Shown in pieces: positions 25,306 through 33,400 of a stretch of DNA of 64,000 bases. The notes beneath the pieces are model-generated. The model saw only the letters and a list, made by a program, of their open reading frames with translations, did not search any database and had not been told where the DNA came from. The stretch is from Caulobacter segnis. GTDB taxonomy: Bacteria > Pseudomonadota > Alphaproteobacteria > Caulobacterales > Caulobacteraceae. The translations under genes and the position numbers were made by a program. How positions within the stretch are numbered: position 1 is the first letter of the stretch; each line of letters opens with the position of its first letter. The stretch covers positions 496,001 through 560,000 of the forward strand of contig NZ_CP096040.1 of NCBI RefSeq assembly GCF_023935105.1, written 5' to 3'.

Positions 25306-25750
25306 ACCACCCCGAGCGGACGTTCGTGGCGTCCGCTCGGGGCTAACGTCTTACTGAAGTGGCAGAGATTGCCTTCTCGCCGGGCGCGGTCCGCAGCGAG
25401 GGTCTGAAGTCGAGGTCTTGGCTCCGGTCTCCGCCCAGGCGACTAGGTCGGCCGCCGCGTCGATGACCCTGCCGCCGATCTTTCGAAATGAGGGACCGGT
25501 GCCGTAGAGGCGGTGCTTCTCCAGCGTCCTTGGCGAAAGGCGCAGGAGTTGGGCGGCTTCAACGGTTGAGAGATAGACCGGCAGACTTTCAGTTTTGAAC
25601 GTGTCCATGGCGATGCCCTGGCTTTGCCCAAAGGGGGCGGTTGAGGGCTTTGCAGTTCCAGCTTCCGCGCCCGAAGCCCCGGCGAGCACGGTATTCGTGC
25701 TCTAGAGGGCTGCTGCGTAGGTGTAGCTATCCTCAGCATTCGATTCTGCG
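25306..25750. repeat. 445-base direct repeat, copy 1
   Basis: This segment recurs, colinear at an offset of 2295 bases and with only scattered mismatches, at 27601-28045. It begins with a short inverted repeat (ccgagcgga and tccgctcgg arms), contains an excisionase-like gene, and runs into the left half of repeat copy E. Recent duplication or insertion of the intervening 1.85 kb between two copies is implied. Confidence 0.9.
25351..25608 (-). CDS. AlpA/excisionase-type helix-turn-helix protein, copy 1
   Basis: An 85-residue DNA-binding protein of the MerR-like excisionase type (HTH_17/AlpA): YLSTVEAAQLLRLSPRTLEK forms the helix-turn-helix, followed by the wing FRKIGGRVIDAAADLVAWAE. These proteins usually bend DNA at attachment sites or activate integrase genes. 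The start ATG at 25608 is followed directly by the domain. The second copy at 27646-27903 differs at few positions (for example IDAA here versus IYAA there). The C-terminal tail is basic and low in complexity. Confidence 0.8.
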   Translation of the reverse strand: MDTFKTESLPVYLSTVEAAQLLRLSPRTLEKHRLYGTGPSFRKIGGRVIDAAADLVAWAETGAKTSTSDPRCGPRPARRQSLPLQ

Positions 25751-25855
25751 CACCTACCCTTTTCTGCGAAATTGTATCCGGCACTACGCCAGCGCCGTCG
25801 GCGGTACGCCGCCAAGCGGGCGCGATGAACGTCCGTGAAGGGTGGTGAACGGACC
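25652..25855 (+). repeat. Island repeat copy E (best conserved)
   Basis: The left flank is cccgaagccccggcgagcac. A perfect 7 bp hairpin (gagcacg, loop gtatt, cgtgctc) follows, then the core with the arms gtaggtg and cacctac about 30 bases apart. The right flank carries ggcggtacgccgcc and gtgaagggtggt. It overlaps the end of the 445-base duplicated segment. Confidence 0.88.
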
Positions 25856-25885
25856 TGCCTCCGGTCGACCAAAATCAGCGGGCCG

Positions 25886-26350
25886 CTAGAATTTCCGCTG
25901 ATCGACTGACTCCGGGCGACACGGTCCGGTTATGGTAGTCGTCATAAGGACGCGCCCTTCATAATAAGTATTCACCTCTTGCTTCAAGATACCAGCAAGG
26001 CGGTCGATTGTTGTTGTATCAACTTCATTTATGCCATTCTGCATCTTGGGCGGAGTCCGCCTCATAGATATAACTGATTCAGAATAAGACAGCGCGCAGT
26101 CTTCCTCACACTCAAGTCGGCGCTTTCCATCAACTATTGCTTCTATCGTTTTGTGATCATCGTCGATGACATAGTGACGAACGTGGATTGCCTTGGGGTC
26201 AGTGAGGCTATTGACGCGTGCGTTCAATTCGGGGTTTGCGATCCACGACCGGGCGCTTACTTCGCACCTAAACATGGTCTCCTTGGCGTCAGCGATGCTC
26301 GCGCCCATGATTCCAAAGGTTGCAATCAAGCAAGAAGTCGAAATCCGCAC
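25886..26350 (-). CDS. Exported hypothetical protein
   Basis: A 154-residue secreted protein with a signal peptide (ISTSCLIATFGIMGASIADA). The mature part carries three or four cysteines (FRCEV, LECEEDCAL, GPCRP), consistent with periplasmic disulphides. GC content is visibly lower than in the backbone. I do not recognise a family. It is the first gene after repeat copy E, on the opposite strand. Confidence 0.7.
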   Translation of the reverse strand: MRISTSCLIATFGIMGASIADAKETMFRCEVSARSWIANPELNARVNSLTDPKAIHVRHYVIDDDHKTIEAIVDGKRRLECEEDCALSYSESVISMRRTPPKMQNGINEVDTTTIDRLAGILKQEVNTYYEGRVLMTTTITGPCRPESVDQRKF

Positions 26351-26626
26351 CGGAATATCAATCCTATCAACACTCCTGCCAAGCTTAGCACCAAAGCTTT
26401 GCGGAAGGCACTGATCGCGCGAAGTCTGATTTGGGTCGGGAGCGGCCCTTGCCTTCTTGCCGCAACGGCGACGTCGGAAAGGCTGCTTTCAGCACCGGCG
26501 CCAATGACAGCTCACGACCCTTCCCGGACATTGCCGCCGTCAGGTTCGCGGAGCGTCCTGTAAGTGCCTGAGGTGCAAGGTCCGCTAGGTCTCACTCTTG
26601 GAGCCGTTCCAACTTCCCGCTCCCCC
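26351..26626. other. Sparse intergenic stretch with decayed repeat
   Basis: No plausible gene is seen here. It contains a second copy of the short repeat (26487-26520) and the promoter region of the exported-protein gene ending upstream at 26350. The next frame (26627-26890) is itself doubtful, so the effectively empty stretch may extend to about 26976. Confidence 0.4.
26487..26520 (+). repeat. Short island repeat 2, copy 2
   Basis: This copy reads tttcagcaccggcgccaatg followed by acagctcacgaccc and matches 24882-24915 with about three differences, in the same orientation, outside any convincing gene. Confidence 0.6.
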
Positions 26627-26890
26627 CTACCGCACGTCCGTGAAGCGGGAGAACTTTCCTCTATTGAAGCACCGCGAATAGCTTCCCTGCTGAAAGCGAG
26701 GCCCGATCTCCCGGACCCAGTAGCCCGGGATAGCTTCTAGCGGATGCAGGAACCCTTCCCGAGCACCCCATGGCTCATAGGGGGTTCGTGAGGCCCCTTC
26801 TCGGCGGGAAACAAATCTCCGCCGCGCGCGGCGATAGCGCTCGTAGGGCCTGCGGCGTCGGATGTGAACCTGGGCAAAGCTAAGGGTCAT
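26627..26890 (-). CDS. Doubtful short open frame
   Basis: An 87-residue frame rich in Arg and aromatic residues (HIRRRRPYERYRRARRRF near the start, then YWVREIGPRFQQGSYSRC). I include it because composition and codon pattern are not clearly random and the surrounding 600 bases lack another candidate. No family, signal peptide or good ribosome-binding site is seen. It may be the decayed tail of a basic toxin-like protein, or no gene at all. Confidence 0.22.
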   Translation of the reverse strand: MTLSFAQVHIRRRRPYERYRRARRRFVSRREGASRTPYEPWGAREGFLHPLEAIPGYWVREIGPRFQQGSYSRCFNRGKFSRFTDVR

Positions 26891-26976
26891 AAGTGGATTA
26901 GGACCAGCGCGGGCGCTGTCCGCAAGGCCGACGGCCTGCATCCCGGACAAGCCGCCATGTCCACCAACCACCCATA

Positions 26977-27222
26977 TCAGTCGCCAGCATGGGCGGCTTG
27001 GAGCGCTCTCAGAGCGGCGCTTGGAAATGGCATGTTCCACCAATCGCGGTAGCCAGCATCGCCCTTTTCATTGAGCAGGGCGACTGCCGCGCGCTCAACG
27101 GCCAAGGTGAAATCACGCGTCCCGCACTCACCTCGAAAGCAGACCTCTCCCGTCTCAGTCGGAGATTGCTTCTGAAAATCCGGAAACTCCAAAACGCGCA
27201 GAAACAGACGCGCAGGGTCCAC
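26977..27222 (-). CDS. Small hypothetical protein, possibly DUF6228-like
   Basis: An 81-residue frame starting at a GTG. It includes RLFLRVLEFPDFQKQ, TGEVCFRGECGTRDFTLAVE and WWNMPFPSAALRALQ. The frame stays open about 20 codons upstream with sensible protein (YEWRLNLQVDVDPARL) but no good start, so the 5' end is unsure or the gene is truncated. The arrangement faintly recalls small DUF6228-type proteins that occur near immunity genes. Confidence 0.4.
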   Translation of the reverse strand: MDPARLFLRVLEFPDFQKQSPTETGEVCFRGECGTRDFTLAVERAAVALLNEKGDAGYRDWWNMPFPSAALRALQAAHAGD

Positions 27223-27386
27223 GTCGACTTGGAGGTTCAGCCGCCACTCGTAGCTGACCTTGGCGATGTCCGCTTCCCGGCCAAAGCTTCAATTTCCGCT
27301 TCCGGGCGGCGCGGTAGTTTCCGCACCCGACCCGTGGCGGACAATAAGTGCGACTGCTACGAGACCGGACGGATTGGGGAAGAGCT

Positions 27387-27584
27387 ATGGCTATCTGCTG
27401 CTTCTGCGCACAACCGATTACCAGCAGCGATGCTGGCGCGGTTTCCATCGCCCTGACGGTTCTCTCCCCTAGGCGAAACCCACCCAGCCAGGAACTGTTC
27501 GCTCACGCACCGTGCTTAGAAGAAAAGCTTGCTCCAGCTCTCGCGCCGTCCATCCCGTTTGATGCGGAAGCCTTCAGCGACTGA
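27387..27584 (+). CDS. Small cysteine-containing hypothetical protein
   Basis: A 65-residue protein that begins MAICCFCAQPITSSDAG and continues with LFAHAPCLEEKLAP. The CxxC-type knuckle and a later HAPC suggest a compact zinc site. Small proteins of this pattern are found widely near polymorphic or immunity-type genes. The ATG at 27387 is preceded by gggaagagct. Function unknown. Confidence 0.5.
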   Translation: MAICCFCAQPITSSDAGAVSIALTVLSPRRNPPSQELFAHAPCLEEKLAPALAPSIPFDAEAFSD

Positions 27585-27600
27585 CGGCCGACTTCTCCTA

Positions 27601-28045
27601 ACCACCCCGAGCGGACGTTCGTAGCGTCCGCTCGGGGCTAACGTCTTACTGAAGTGGCAGAGATTGCCTTCTCGCCGGGCGCGGTCCGCAGCGAGGGTCT
27701 GAAGTCGAGGTCTTGGCTCCGGTCTCCGCCCAGGCGACTAGGTCTGCCGCCGCGTAGATGACCCTGCCGCCGATCTTTCGAAATGAGGGACCGGTGCCGT
27801 AGAGGCGGTGCTTCTCCAGCGTCCTTGGCGAAAGGCGTAGGAGTTGGGCGGCTTCAACGGTTGAGAGATAGACCGGCAGACTTTCAGTTTTGAACGTGTC
27901 CATGGCGATGCCCTGGCTTTGCCCAAAGGGGGCGGTTGAGGGCTTTGCAGTTCCAGCTTCCGCGCCCGAAGCCCCAGCGAGCACGGTATTCGTGCTCTAG
28001 AGGGCTGCTGCGTAGGTGTAGCTATCCTCCGCATTCGATTCTGCG
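27601..28045. repeat. 445-base direct repeat, copy 2
   Basis: The second copy of the segment at 25306-25750, colinear without visible indels. It ends exactly where island repeat copy F breaks off (ctgcgc shared, then acc in copy E but gcc here). This junction is the inferred right edge of the island. Confidence 0.9.
27646..27903 (-). CDS. AlpA/excisionase-type helix-turn-helix protein, copy 2
   Basis: An 85-residue protein almost identical to the product at 25351-25608, with the same helix-turn-helix (STVEAAQLLRLSPRTLEKH) and wing. The only clear protein change seen is Tyr for Asp in the GGRVIYAA segment. Lying within 150 bases of the island's right junction, it is well placed to act as a directionality or accessory factor for the recombinase, but that is inference. 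Confidence 0.8.
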   Translation of the reverse strand: MDTFKTESLPVYLSTVEAAQLLRLSPRTLEKHRLYGTGPSFRKIGGRVIYAAADLVAWAETGAKTSTSDPRCGPRPARRQSLPLQ

Positions 28046-28046
28046 C
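27947..28046 (+). repeat. Island repeat copy F (truncated at the island edge)
   Basis: This copy has the same left flank, hairpin and core as copy E up to cattcgattctgcgc, then switches to gccatttctccc. The right half of the repeat (cacctaccctttt onward) is absent. The break coincides with the inferred right boundary of the island. Confidence 0.85.
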
Positions 28047-28122
28047 GCCATTTCTCCCAAGCCCATGATGCCGACGCCGTGGCCTCGATTTGGCCGGCGC
28101 GGTTATCGGCGCGTCTGTCCTC

Positions 28123-29074
28123 TTACTTCTTATTCCCGCTTGGCGCGGGCGTGATGGCCAGGGCGCCGTCGGCGCGTGGGGTTACCTCGACCGGCAGGGC
28201 GGCGGGCAGGTTGGCCAGGAAGGCCCGGGCCTGATCGGTGCGGAAGCTTGCGGTCAGGCGCAGGTCGGCGACGGCGGGGCTGGTGACGACGCGGACGGAC
28301 GAGAAGCGGCCGATATCGCTGGCGACGTCGGTCAGGCGGGCCGAAGCGTAGCTTAGTCGGCCGCGGCGCCAGTCGGCGACGGCTTCCGGATCGGCCAGGC
28401 GTGCGCGGCGCGCCTCGCGGGCGTCCAGCGCGACGCTGTCGCCTCGGGACAGGACGGCGTCGAAGGCCGGGCCGCCAGCGTCGCGGCGCACCGCCACGCG
28501 CCCCCGCGCGACCGCCACGCCGATCTCGCCGCTTTCGGCGCGGCGGACCTCGAAGCGGGTGCCCAGCACGGTGACCCGCGTCTGGTCCGCCTCGACCTGG
28601 AAGGGACGGCCCCCGGCGTGGCGGACATCGAACAGCGCCTCCCCCGCTCCAGGACGTAGCGACGTCCGCCCGGCCAGCCGGCCGTCCGCAGGCGCGTCCC
28701 GGGCGCCAGGATCGCCAGGCTGCCGTCGCCGAGCGTCAGGGTCCGCGTGGCGCGGCCGCTTTCCAGGATCGTGGGGCGGGGGCCACGCCGACGCCAATCG
28801 CCAGGCACGCGGCCAGGGGCAGGGCGATGGCGGCGGCCCAGCGCCAGGTCTGGCGACGGTTCCCGGCGGGGCGCGCCACCAGCGCATCGACGCCGCCCAG
28901 CGCCAGCATCAACTGCTCGGCCTGGTCATAGGCCTGGGCGTGGCGCGGATCGGCCGCCAACCATTGGCCAAGCGCCTGGGCGCGCTCGGGCGACAGCCGC
29001 TCGCCGAACACGGACAGGGCCCACTCGCGAGCCTGGTCGTCGATGTCGCCGTCAGGCGCGGCGGTTGCGTTCAC
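28123..29074 (-). pseudogene. FecR-like anti-sigma regulator broken by two frameshifts
   Basis: The full span would encode about 317 residues, the normal FecR length. Its three parts lie in three frames. The first (from the ATG at 29074) gives the N-terminal DUF4880-like domain (SPERAQALGQWLAADPRHAQ) and a membrane helix (AAAIALPLAACLAIGVG). The second gives SGRATRTLTLGDGSLAILAP, and the third GEALFDVRHAGG then VTVLGTRFEVR and the C-terminal secretin/TonB-short domain to the stop. The shifts fall in G/C runs near 28771-28789 and 28639-28650, each explained by one missing base. This is either real inactivation or an assembly error. FecR proteins transmit signals from a TonB receptor to the paired sigma factor encoded next to it. 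Confidence 0.8.
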
Positions 29075-29645
29075 GTGACAATCCTCGAAAGTCGATCGGG
29101 CCGCCGGCGACGGCCCGCTGGCAGGCGGCGACCGCTTCGCCCACGGTCTTGCGCACCAGCGCCTCGGACACGCCGTTCTGGCGGGCGATCTCGGCGAAGC
29201 TTAGTCCAGCCACGCGGTTGTCGGCCAGGAACCGGCGATGGCGTGGCGGCAGGCCCTCGACCACGCGGTTCAGCACGTCGAGTTCCTGCTTGGCGATGAC
29301 CGTTCGCTCGGCGTCCGGCGCGGCGTCGGGTTCGAGCGCCGGCGCCGAGGCCGAGACCAGGCGGTAGGCCATCTTCTGGCGGCGCAGAGCGTCGCGCGCC
29401 AGATTGATGGCCACGCGGAACACGAAGGCGCGTGGGCTTTCGTGCTCCTGGTCGGCCGGACGCTCGCCCAGCTTTACGAAGGCCTGCTGCGCCAGGTCCT
29501 CGGGCTCGGGCGGGCCGGGGCCGAAGCGAGCGCGAAGAAACAGCCGCAGGTCCTCCCAGTCGTCGCAGTAGCTCTCGCGGAATACCGCGCGTCGACTCCA
29601 GGTCCACGCCTCTTCGTCGGCGCTCGGCCGTTGCGACTTCGCCAC
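29052..29645 (-). CDS. FecI-type ECF RNA polymerase sigma factor
   Basis: A 197-residue extracytoplasmic-function sigma factor. Sigma region 2 is seen in DLAQQAFVKL and AFVFRVAINLARDALRR. Region 4 is seen in VVEGLPPRHRRFLADNRVAG followed by SFAEIARQNGVSEALVRKTV, the helix-turn-helix reading the -35 element. The FecR frame begins inside its 3' end (23-base overlap), the usual sigma/anti-sigma coupling. It is divergent from the HU-like and TonB-receptor genes, which are likely targets. If the FecR gene is truly broken, control of this sigma factor would be altered. Confidence 0.9.
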   Translation of the reverse strand: MAKSQRPSADEEAWTWSRRAVFRESYCDDWEDLRLFLRARFGPGPPEPEDLAQQAFVKLGERPADQEHESPRAFVFRVAINLARDALRRQKMAYRLVSASAPALEPDAAPDAERTVIAKQELDVLNRVVEGLPPRHRRFLADNRVAGLSFAEIARQNGVSEALVRKTVGEAVAACQRAVAGGPIDFRGLSRERNRRA

Positions 29646-29796
29646 GGCTCCTCCCCTTCGTTGTGCGCCGGTCTCTCACCGACGATGCGGCCTCCCGGCC
29701 GTCCGTTCAATGCGTCGCCAAATAAATCGCGACCGGAAGGTTTTGTTGTGCGGATGGGGGAAGCTCATTCGTTGAACTTTAATTGGGCGCGATTTT

Positions 29797-29812
29797 GAGC
29801 AATAAATTGCTC
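29797..29812. promoter_or_regulatory. Palindrome in divergent promoter region
   Basis: A perfect inverted repeat, gagcaat-aa-attgctc, in the AT-rich middle of the 356-base region between the sigma factor gene (29645) and the HU-like gene (30002). It is a good operator candidate, but the binding protein is unknown. Confidence 0.45.
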
Positions 29813-29846
29813 ATTATTTCCCATGTGACCGGTAACTTTTTCCTTT

Positions 29847-29860
29847 CGAATTCAAATTCG
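29847..29860. promoter_or_regulatory. Second palindrome in the same region
   Basis: A perfect inverted repeat, cgaatt-ca-aattcg, 35 bases to the right of the first palindrome. It could be part of a promoter or operator; AT-rich DNA gives such symmetry by chance fairly easily. Confidence 0.3.
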
Positions 29861-29881
29861 GCATGTTTATGTCGAACGCAG

Positions 29882-29895
29882 TGACACCGGTGTCC
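29882..29895. promoter_or_regulatory. LacI-family-like operator TGACACCGGTGTCC
   Basis: The 12-base perfect palindrome gacaccggtgtc with a central CG step has the form of operators bound by LacI-family sugar repressors in alphaproteobacteria. It lies about 107 bases before the HU-like gene and 525 bases before the TonB receptor. That makes sugar-responsive control of the receptor unit likely. No LacI gene is in the window. Confidence 0.55.
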
Positions 29896-30001
29896 AACCG
29901 GGAAAGCGACGTTTTCGTCGCGTGGGAGGGAGGCGGCCGCGTGCGAGCCCTGAACCATTTCGATCGCCATGGGCGAGGCGTCCCGGCCGGGCGAGACTCC
30001 G

Positions 30002-30307
30002 ATGCGCGTTGACGGCGCCTTCGTGCGGCCCCTTCTCGATTATTCGCGCAGCCTGGACCGGGAGCTGAACGACCTGTTCGTCGGCGCGCTGCTGCGACGC
30101 ATGCGCCAGGCGCTGCTGGACGGCCACAGCCTGGACGTGCCGCGGATCGGCGAACTGACCGTCCGCCAGGCGCGTCCCTACGCCCTCGTCAATCCAATCA
30201 ATGGCCAGACCCGCGAACTGGGCGGCGAGCGGACCATCCTGTTCCGTCCCGACCGGCAGCTGGTCCGAGACCTGAACGCCGCGCGGAGCGATCCCGATGT
30301 CGCCTGA
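30002..30307 (+). CDS. HU/IHF-like small DNA-binding protein
   Basis: A 101-residue protein (an ATG at 29969 would add eleven residues). The second half matches the HU family pattern: helical LFVGALLRRMRQALLDGHSL, then DVPRIGELTVR in place of the usual GFGTF strand, and YALVNPINGQTREL in the position of the RNPxTG DNA-intercalating arm, followed by LFRPDRQLVRDLN. HU-type proteins bend DNA. The gene lies alone between the divergent sigma factor and the TonB receptor and is probably transcribed with the receptor. It is more diverged than a housekeeping HU, so a local regulatory role is possible. Confidence 0.65.
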   Translation: MRVDGAFVRPLLDYSRSLDRELNDLFVGALLRRMRQALLDGHSLDVPRIGELTVRQARPYALVNPINGQTRELGGERTILFRPDRQLVRDLNAARSDPDVA

Positions 30308-30419
30308 TCACCGGGGCTGGCCAACGCCGCGGGCCGCCTGACGCGACCGCCATCCGGCGTCGGGCCGGAACAAAGAGCCCGCCGCCGAAAACACGAAATC
30401 AAAATTGGGGAGAAACCAA

Positions 30420-33400
30420 ATGAACATCGATCGAAACAAGCGCCGGGGCAGGCTGCTCGCCGGCGTCTCCATCGCCGCCTTCGCCGCCGCCGCGCCGGGT
30501 CTCGTCGCCGCCCAGACCGCGGCGCCCGCGCCGCCCGAGACCGTCAGCGAGGTGGTCGTCACCGGCTATCGCGCCTCTCTGCAGAGCGCGCTGAACCTGA
30601 AGAAGAACTCGGACGTGATGATGGACGCCATCAACGCCGAGGATATCGCCGACTTCCCGGACTCCAACCTCGCGGAATCGCTGCAGCGCCTGCCGGGCAT
30701 CTCGATCGACCGTGACAACGGCGAAGGCCGCACGATCAGCGTGCGCGGCCTGTCGGGCGATTTCAGCCGTGTACGGATCAATAACATGGAGGCGCTGTCG
30801 ACCGGCGCGGCCAATGACGCCGGCTCCAGTCCCAACCGCTCGCGCGCCTTTGACTTCAACGCCTTTGCCTCGGAGCTGTTCAGCTCGGTGCGGGTGCGCA
30901 AGTCGTCCTCGGCCGAGGCCGACGAAGGCTCGCTGGGCGCGACCGTCGACCTGATCACCGGCCGCCCGTTCGACTACAAGAAGAGCCAGATGGCCTTCTC
31001 GGCCGAGGACTCCTATTACCAGAACGGTAAGAAGCACTCGCCGCGCATCACCGGCCTGTTCTCCGACCGCTGGTTCGACGGCAAGATGGGCGTGCTGGTC
31101 TCGGCCGCCTGGGCCAAGCGCAACTCCGAGGACGACAGCTACAATCGCGGCACCGGTTCGTCCGACTACGTCTATCGCGGCTCGACCTGGACCGGCGACG
31201 AACTGCCCGGCCGCGCCGGCTTCGCGGCGCCGACGGGCACGGTGTTCAGCGCCCTGATCCCGACCACCCTGACGGGCTCGGCGCTGAACGCCTACAAGGC
31301 CGATCCGGCCAACTACTACAACCCGATGGCCAACCCGGCCGCCTATGCGGCGATGACGGGTTCGGATCCGGCCGCCTACGCCAAGCTCTATCCGGGCTGC
31401 GCGGCGGTCGCCGCCCAGGCGGTGGCGGGCCTGACCCCGACCACGCCGGGCTGCAACAACTCGCTGATCCGCTTCCCGGCCTTGGCCTCGATCAACCAGC
31501 GAAACGTCGAGACCGAGCGCCTGGGCTTGACCGGATCGTTCCAGCTGCAGCTGGCCGAGCGCACGCGTCTGACCATCGACGGCCTGTATTCGAAGTTCGA
31601 CAGCGTCAGCACCAACTACCAGATCGGCGCGGTCGGCCTGAACCGCAACAACACCAACGCCAGCTACTCTTACGGGGCCAATGTTCCGACGGCGACGGTC
31701 CGCAACGGCTCGGCCATGACCGACGCCCAGCGGCGCGGCCTCTATCCCGGGACCTGCACCTTCGCCGCCGAGACCGAGCTCTCGCCCGGCACCGACTGCG
31801 GTCAGGCGCTGAACGGCGCGACGCCGCTGGCGGGTTATGCCTACAGCTACAATCCCTACAATCTCGACGCTTATGACTACTACACCAACCCGAATTCCCC
31901 CGGTTACGCTGGCGAGGCCTCGACCCTGCCGTTCCGCGGCCAGCTGATCGGCCGTCCGGCGGTCAAGGTGCTGGACGCCGAGGTGGTCGGCCAGAACGCC
32001 GAATATCTGAAGCTGGCCAATGTCGATTGGCGCTCGGGCGCCGATCGTGGCGCCTACACCACCGACTTTCGCCAGGTGTCCGTCAACCTGGACCACGAGT
32101 TCAGCGACAAGCTGAAGGCTCAGGTCTCGGTCGGGACCTCGCGTTCGGAGAACGTCAACGTCGGCACCCTGGTCGAGTTCAACGCCATGGACGTGCAAGG
32201 GCCGTTCGTCTTCGACGAGCGCGGCGCGACGGGCATGCCCAAGTTCGACGTCGGCTTCAACGCCGCCGATCCGAACCAGTGGGGGATCGTCAAGGGCTTC
32301 TCGGCCATGCGCAATTATCGGCGCACGACGATCAACGACTACAAGGGCGGCAAGATCGATCTGACCTACGATCTGGACGATCACTGGACCATCAAGGGGG
32401 GCGTCACCAAGCGTCAGTTCGAGTTCTCGACCGACCAGTACGAGCGCAACAGCGACCTGCTGAACCCGACCGAGAAGGAGGCCAAGGTCACCGTCTCCTC
32501 GCTGGGCCAAGTGATCGAGTTCGGCGATGGCCTGGACGTGCCGACGGGATCGACGACCAGCTTCTTCGCGCCCAACCTGGAAGCGTTCAGCAGCGTCTTC
32601 GGCTTCGACTGCAACTGCATCAACAAGTACGGCGATTTCCGCATCACCCGGAAGCGCAACCGCACCGCCAGCTTCGGCGTGACGGAGAAGAACCTGTCGT
32701 ACTACGCGCAGTTCAACTTCGACTACCAAGTCTGGGGCGGCCGTCGCCTGTTCGGTAACGTCGGCGTGCGCCAGGCCGAGACGGACGTGCTGGCCTATGG
32801 CGAAACGACCGCCGGCCGCCGTATCACCGGCGAGAACAGCTACACCGATACTCTGCCGTCGGGGAACCTGACCTGGGAGGCGTACGACAACCTCTATATC
32901 CGCTTCGCCGCGGCCAAGGTCATGGCGCGTCCGCTGCTGGGCAACCTGTCGCCGGCCGTCACCGGCATCAGCATTCCGGGCGACGGTTCGTCCATCGGCG
33001 GCACGATCACGGTCGGCAACACCAAGCTCTCGCCGTTCCGCGGCAAGGCCTACGACATCGCCGCCGAGTGGTACTTCAACAAGGGCGGCCTGATCAGCCT
33101 GGCGTACTTCCGCAAGGACATCGACAGCTTCCCGCAGACCGTCTTCTACGAAGCGCCGCTGTCGAACTTCCTGGACGCCGACGCGATCGCGGCCCTCAAG
33201 CTGCAGTTCCCCGGCGAGACCGGCGGCGACGTCTTCCGCCGCGCCTATATCGACGCCGACAACCCCGTCCTGGCCCGTCAGGTTCGCGACGCGCCGGGGG
33301 GCTACCTGCAAGGCTGGGAGTTCAACTTCCAGCAGGACCTGACCTTCCTGCCCTGGTACTTCAAGAACCTGGGCGTGCAGTTCAACATGACCAAGCTGGA

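Larger units (their letters stand above)
10244..28050. mobile_element. Probable genomic island inserted at the 3' end of tRNA-Arg
   Basis: The left edge is the tRNA-Arg 3' end, against which a large serine recombinase gene lies. Inside are a Panacea antitoxin pair, nuclease-like genes, many unrecognised small genes, excisionase-like genes and dispersed repeats, with looser spacing and locally lower GC than the flanking backbone. The right edge is inferred at 28043-28050. There the last repeat copy breaks off at gcgcgcca, the same eight bases that end the tRNA (10236-10243), and both are followed by yttc. An 8 bp match in GC-rich DNA is weak on its own; the truncated repeat and the return of compact backbone genes at 28123 support it. 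The element could also be a composite of several insertions. Confidence 0.65.

Noticed and set aside
19437..28046. Classical integron with attC sites
   Set aside because: No tyrosine-type integron integrase, no RYYYAAC/GTTRRRY core pair in the repeats, and genes lie in both orientations with several per module.
19437..28046. CRISPR array
   Set aside because: Repeats are far longer and more widely spaced than CRISPR repeats, and no cas genes are present.
28015..28046. A complete tRNA at repeat copy F
   Set aside because: Only a T-loop-like TTCGATT and a following short stem-like piece are present; no acceptor, D or anticodon arm can be built.
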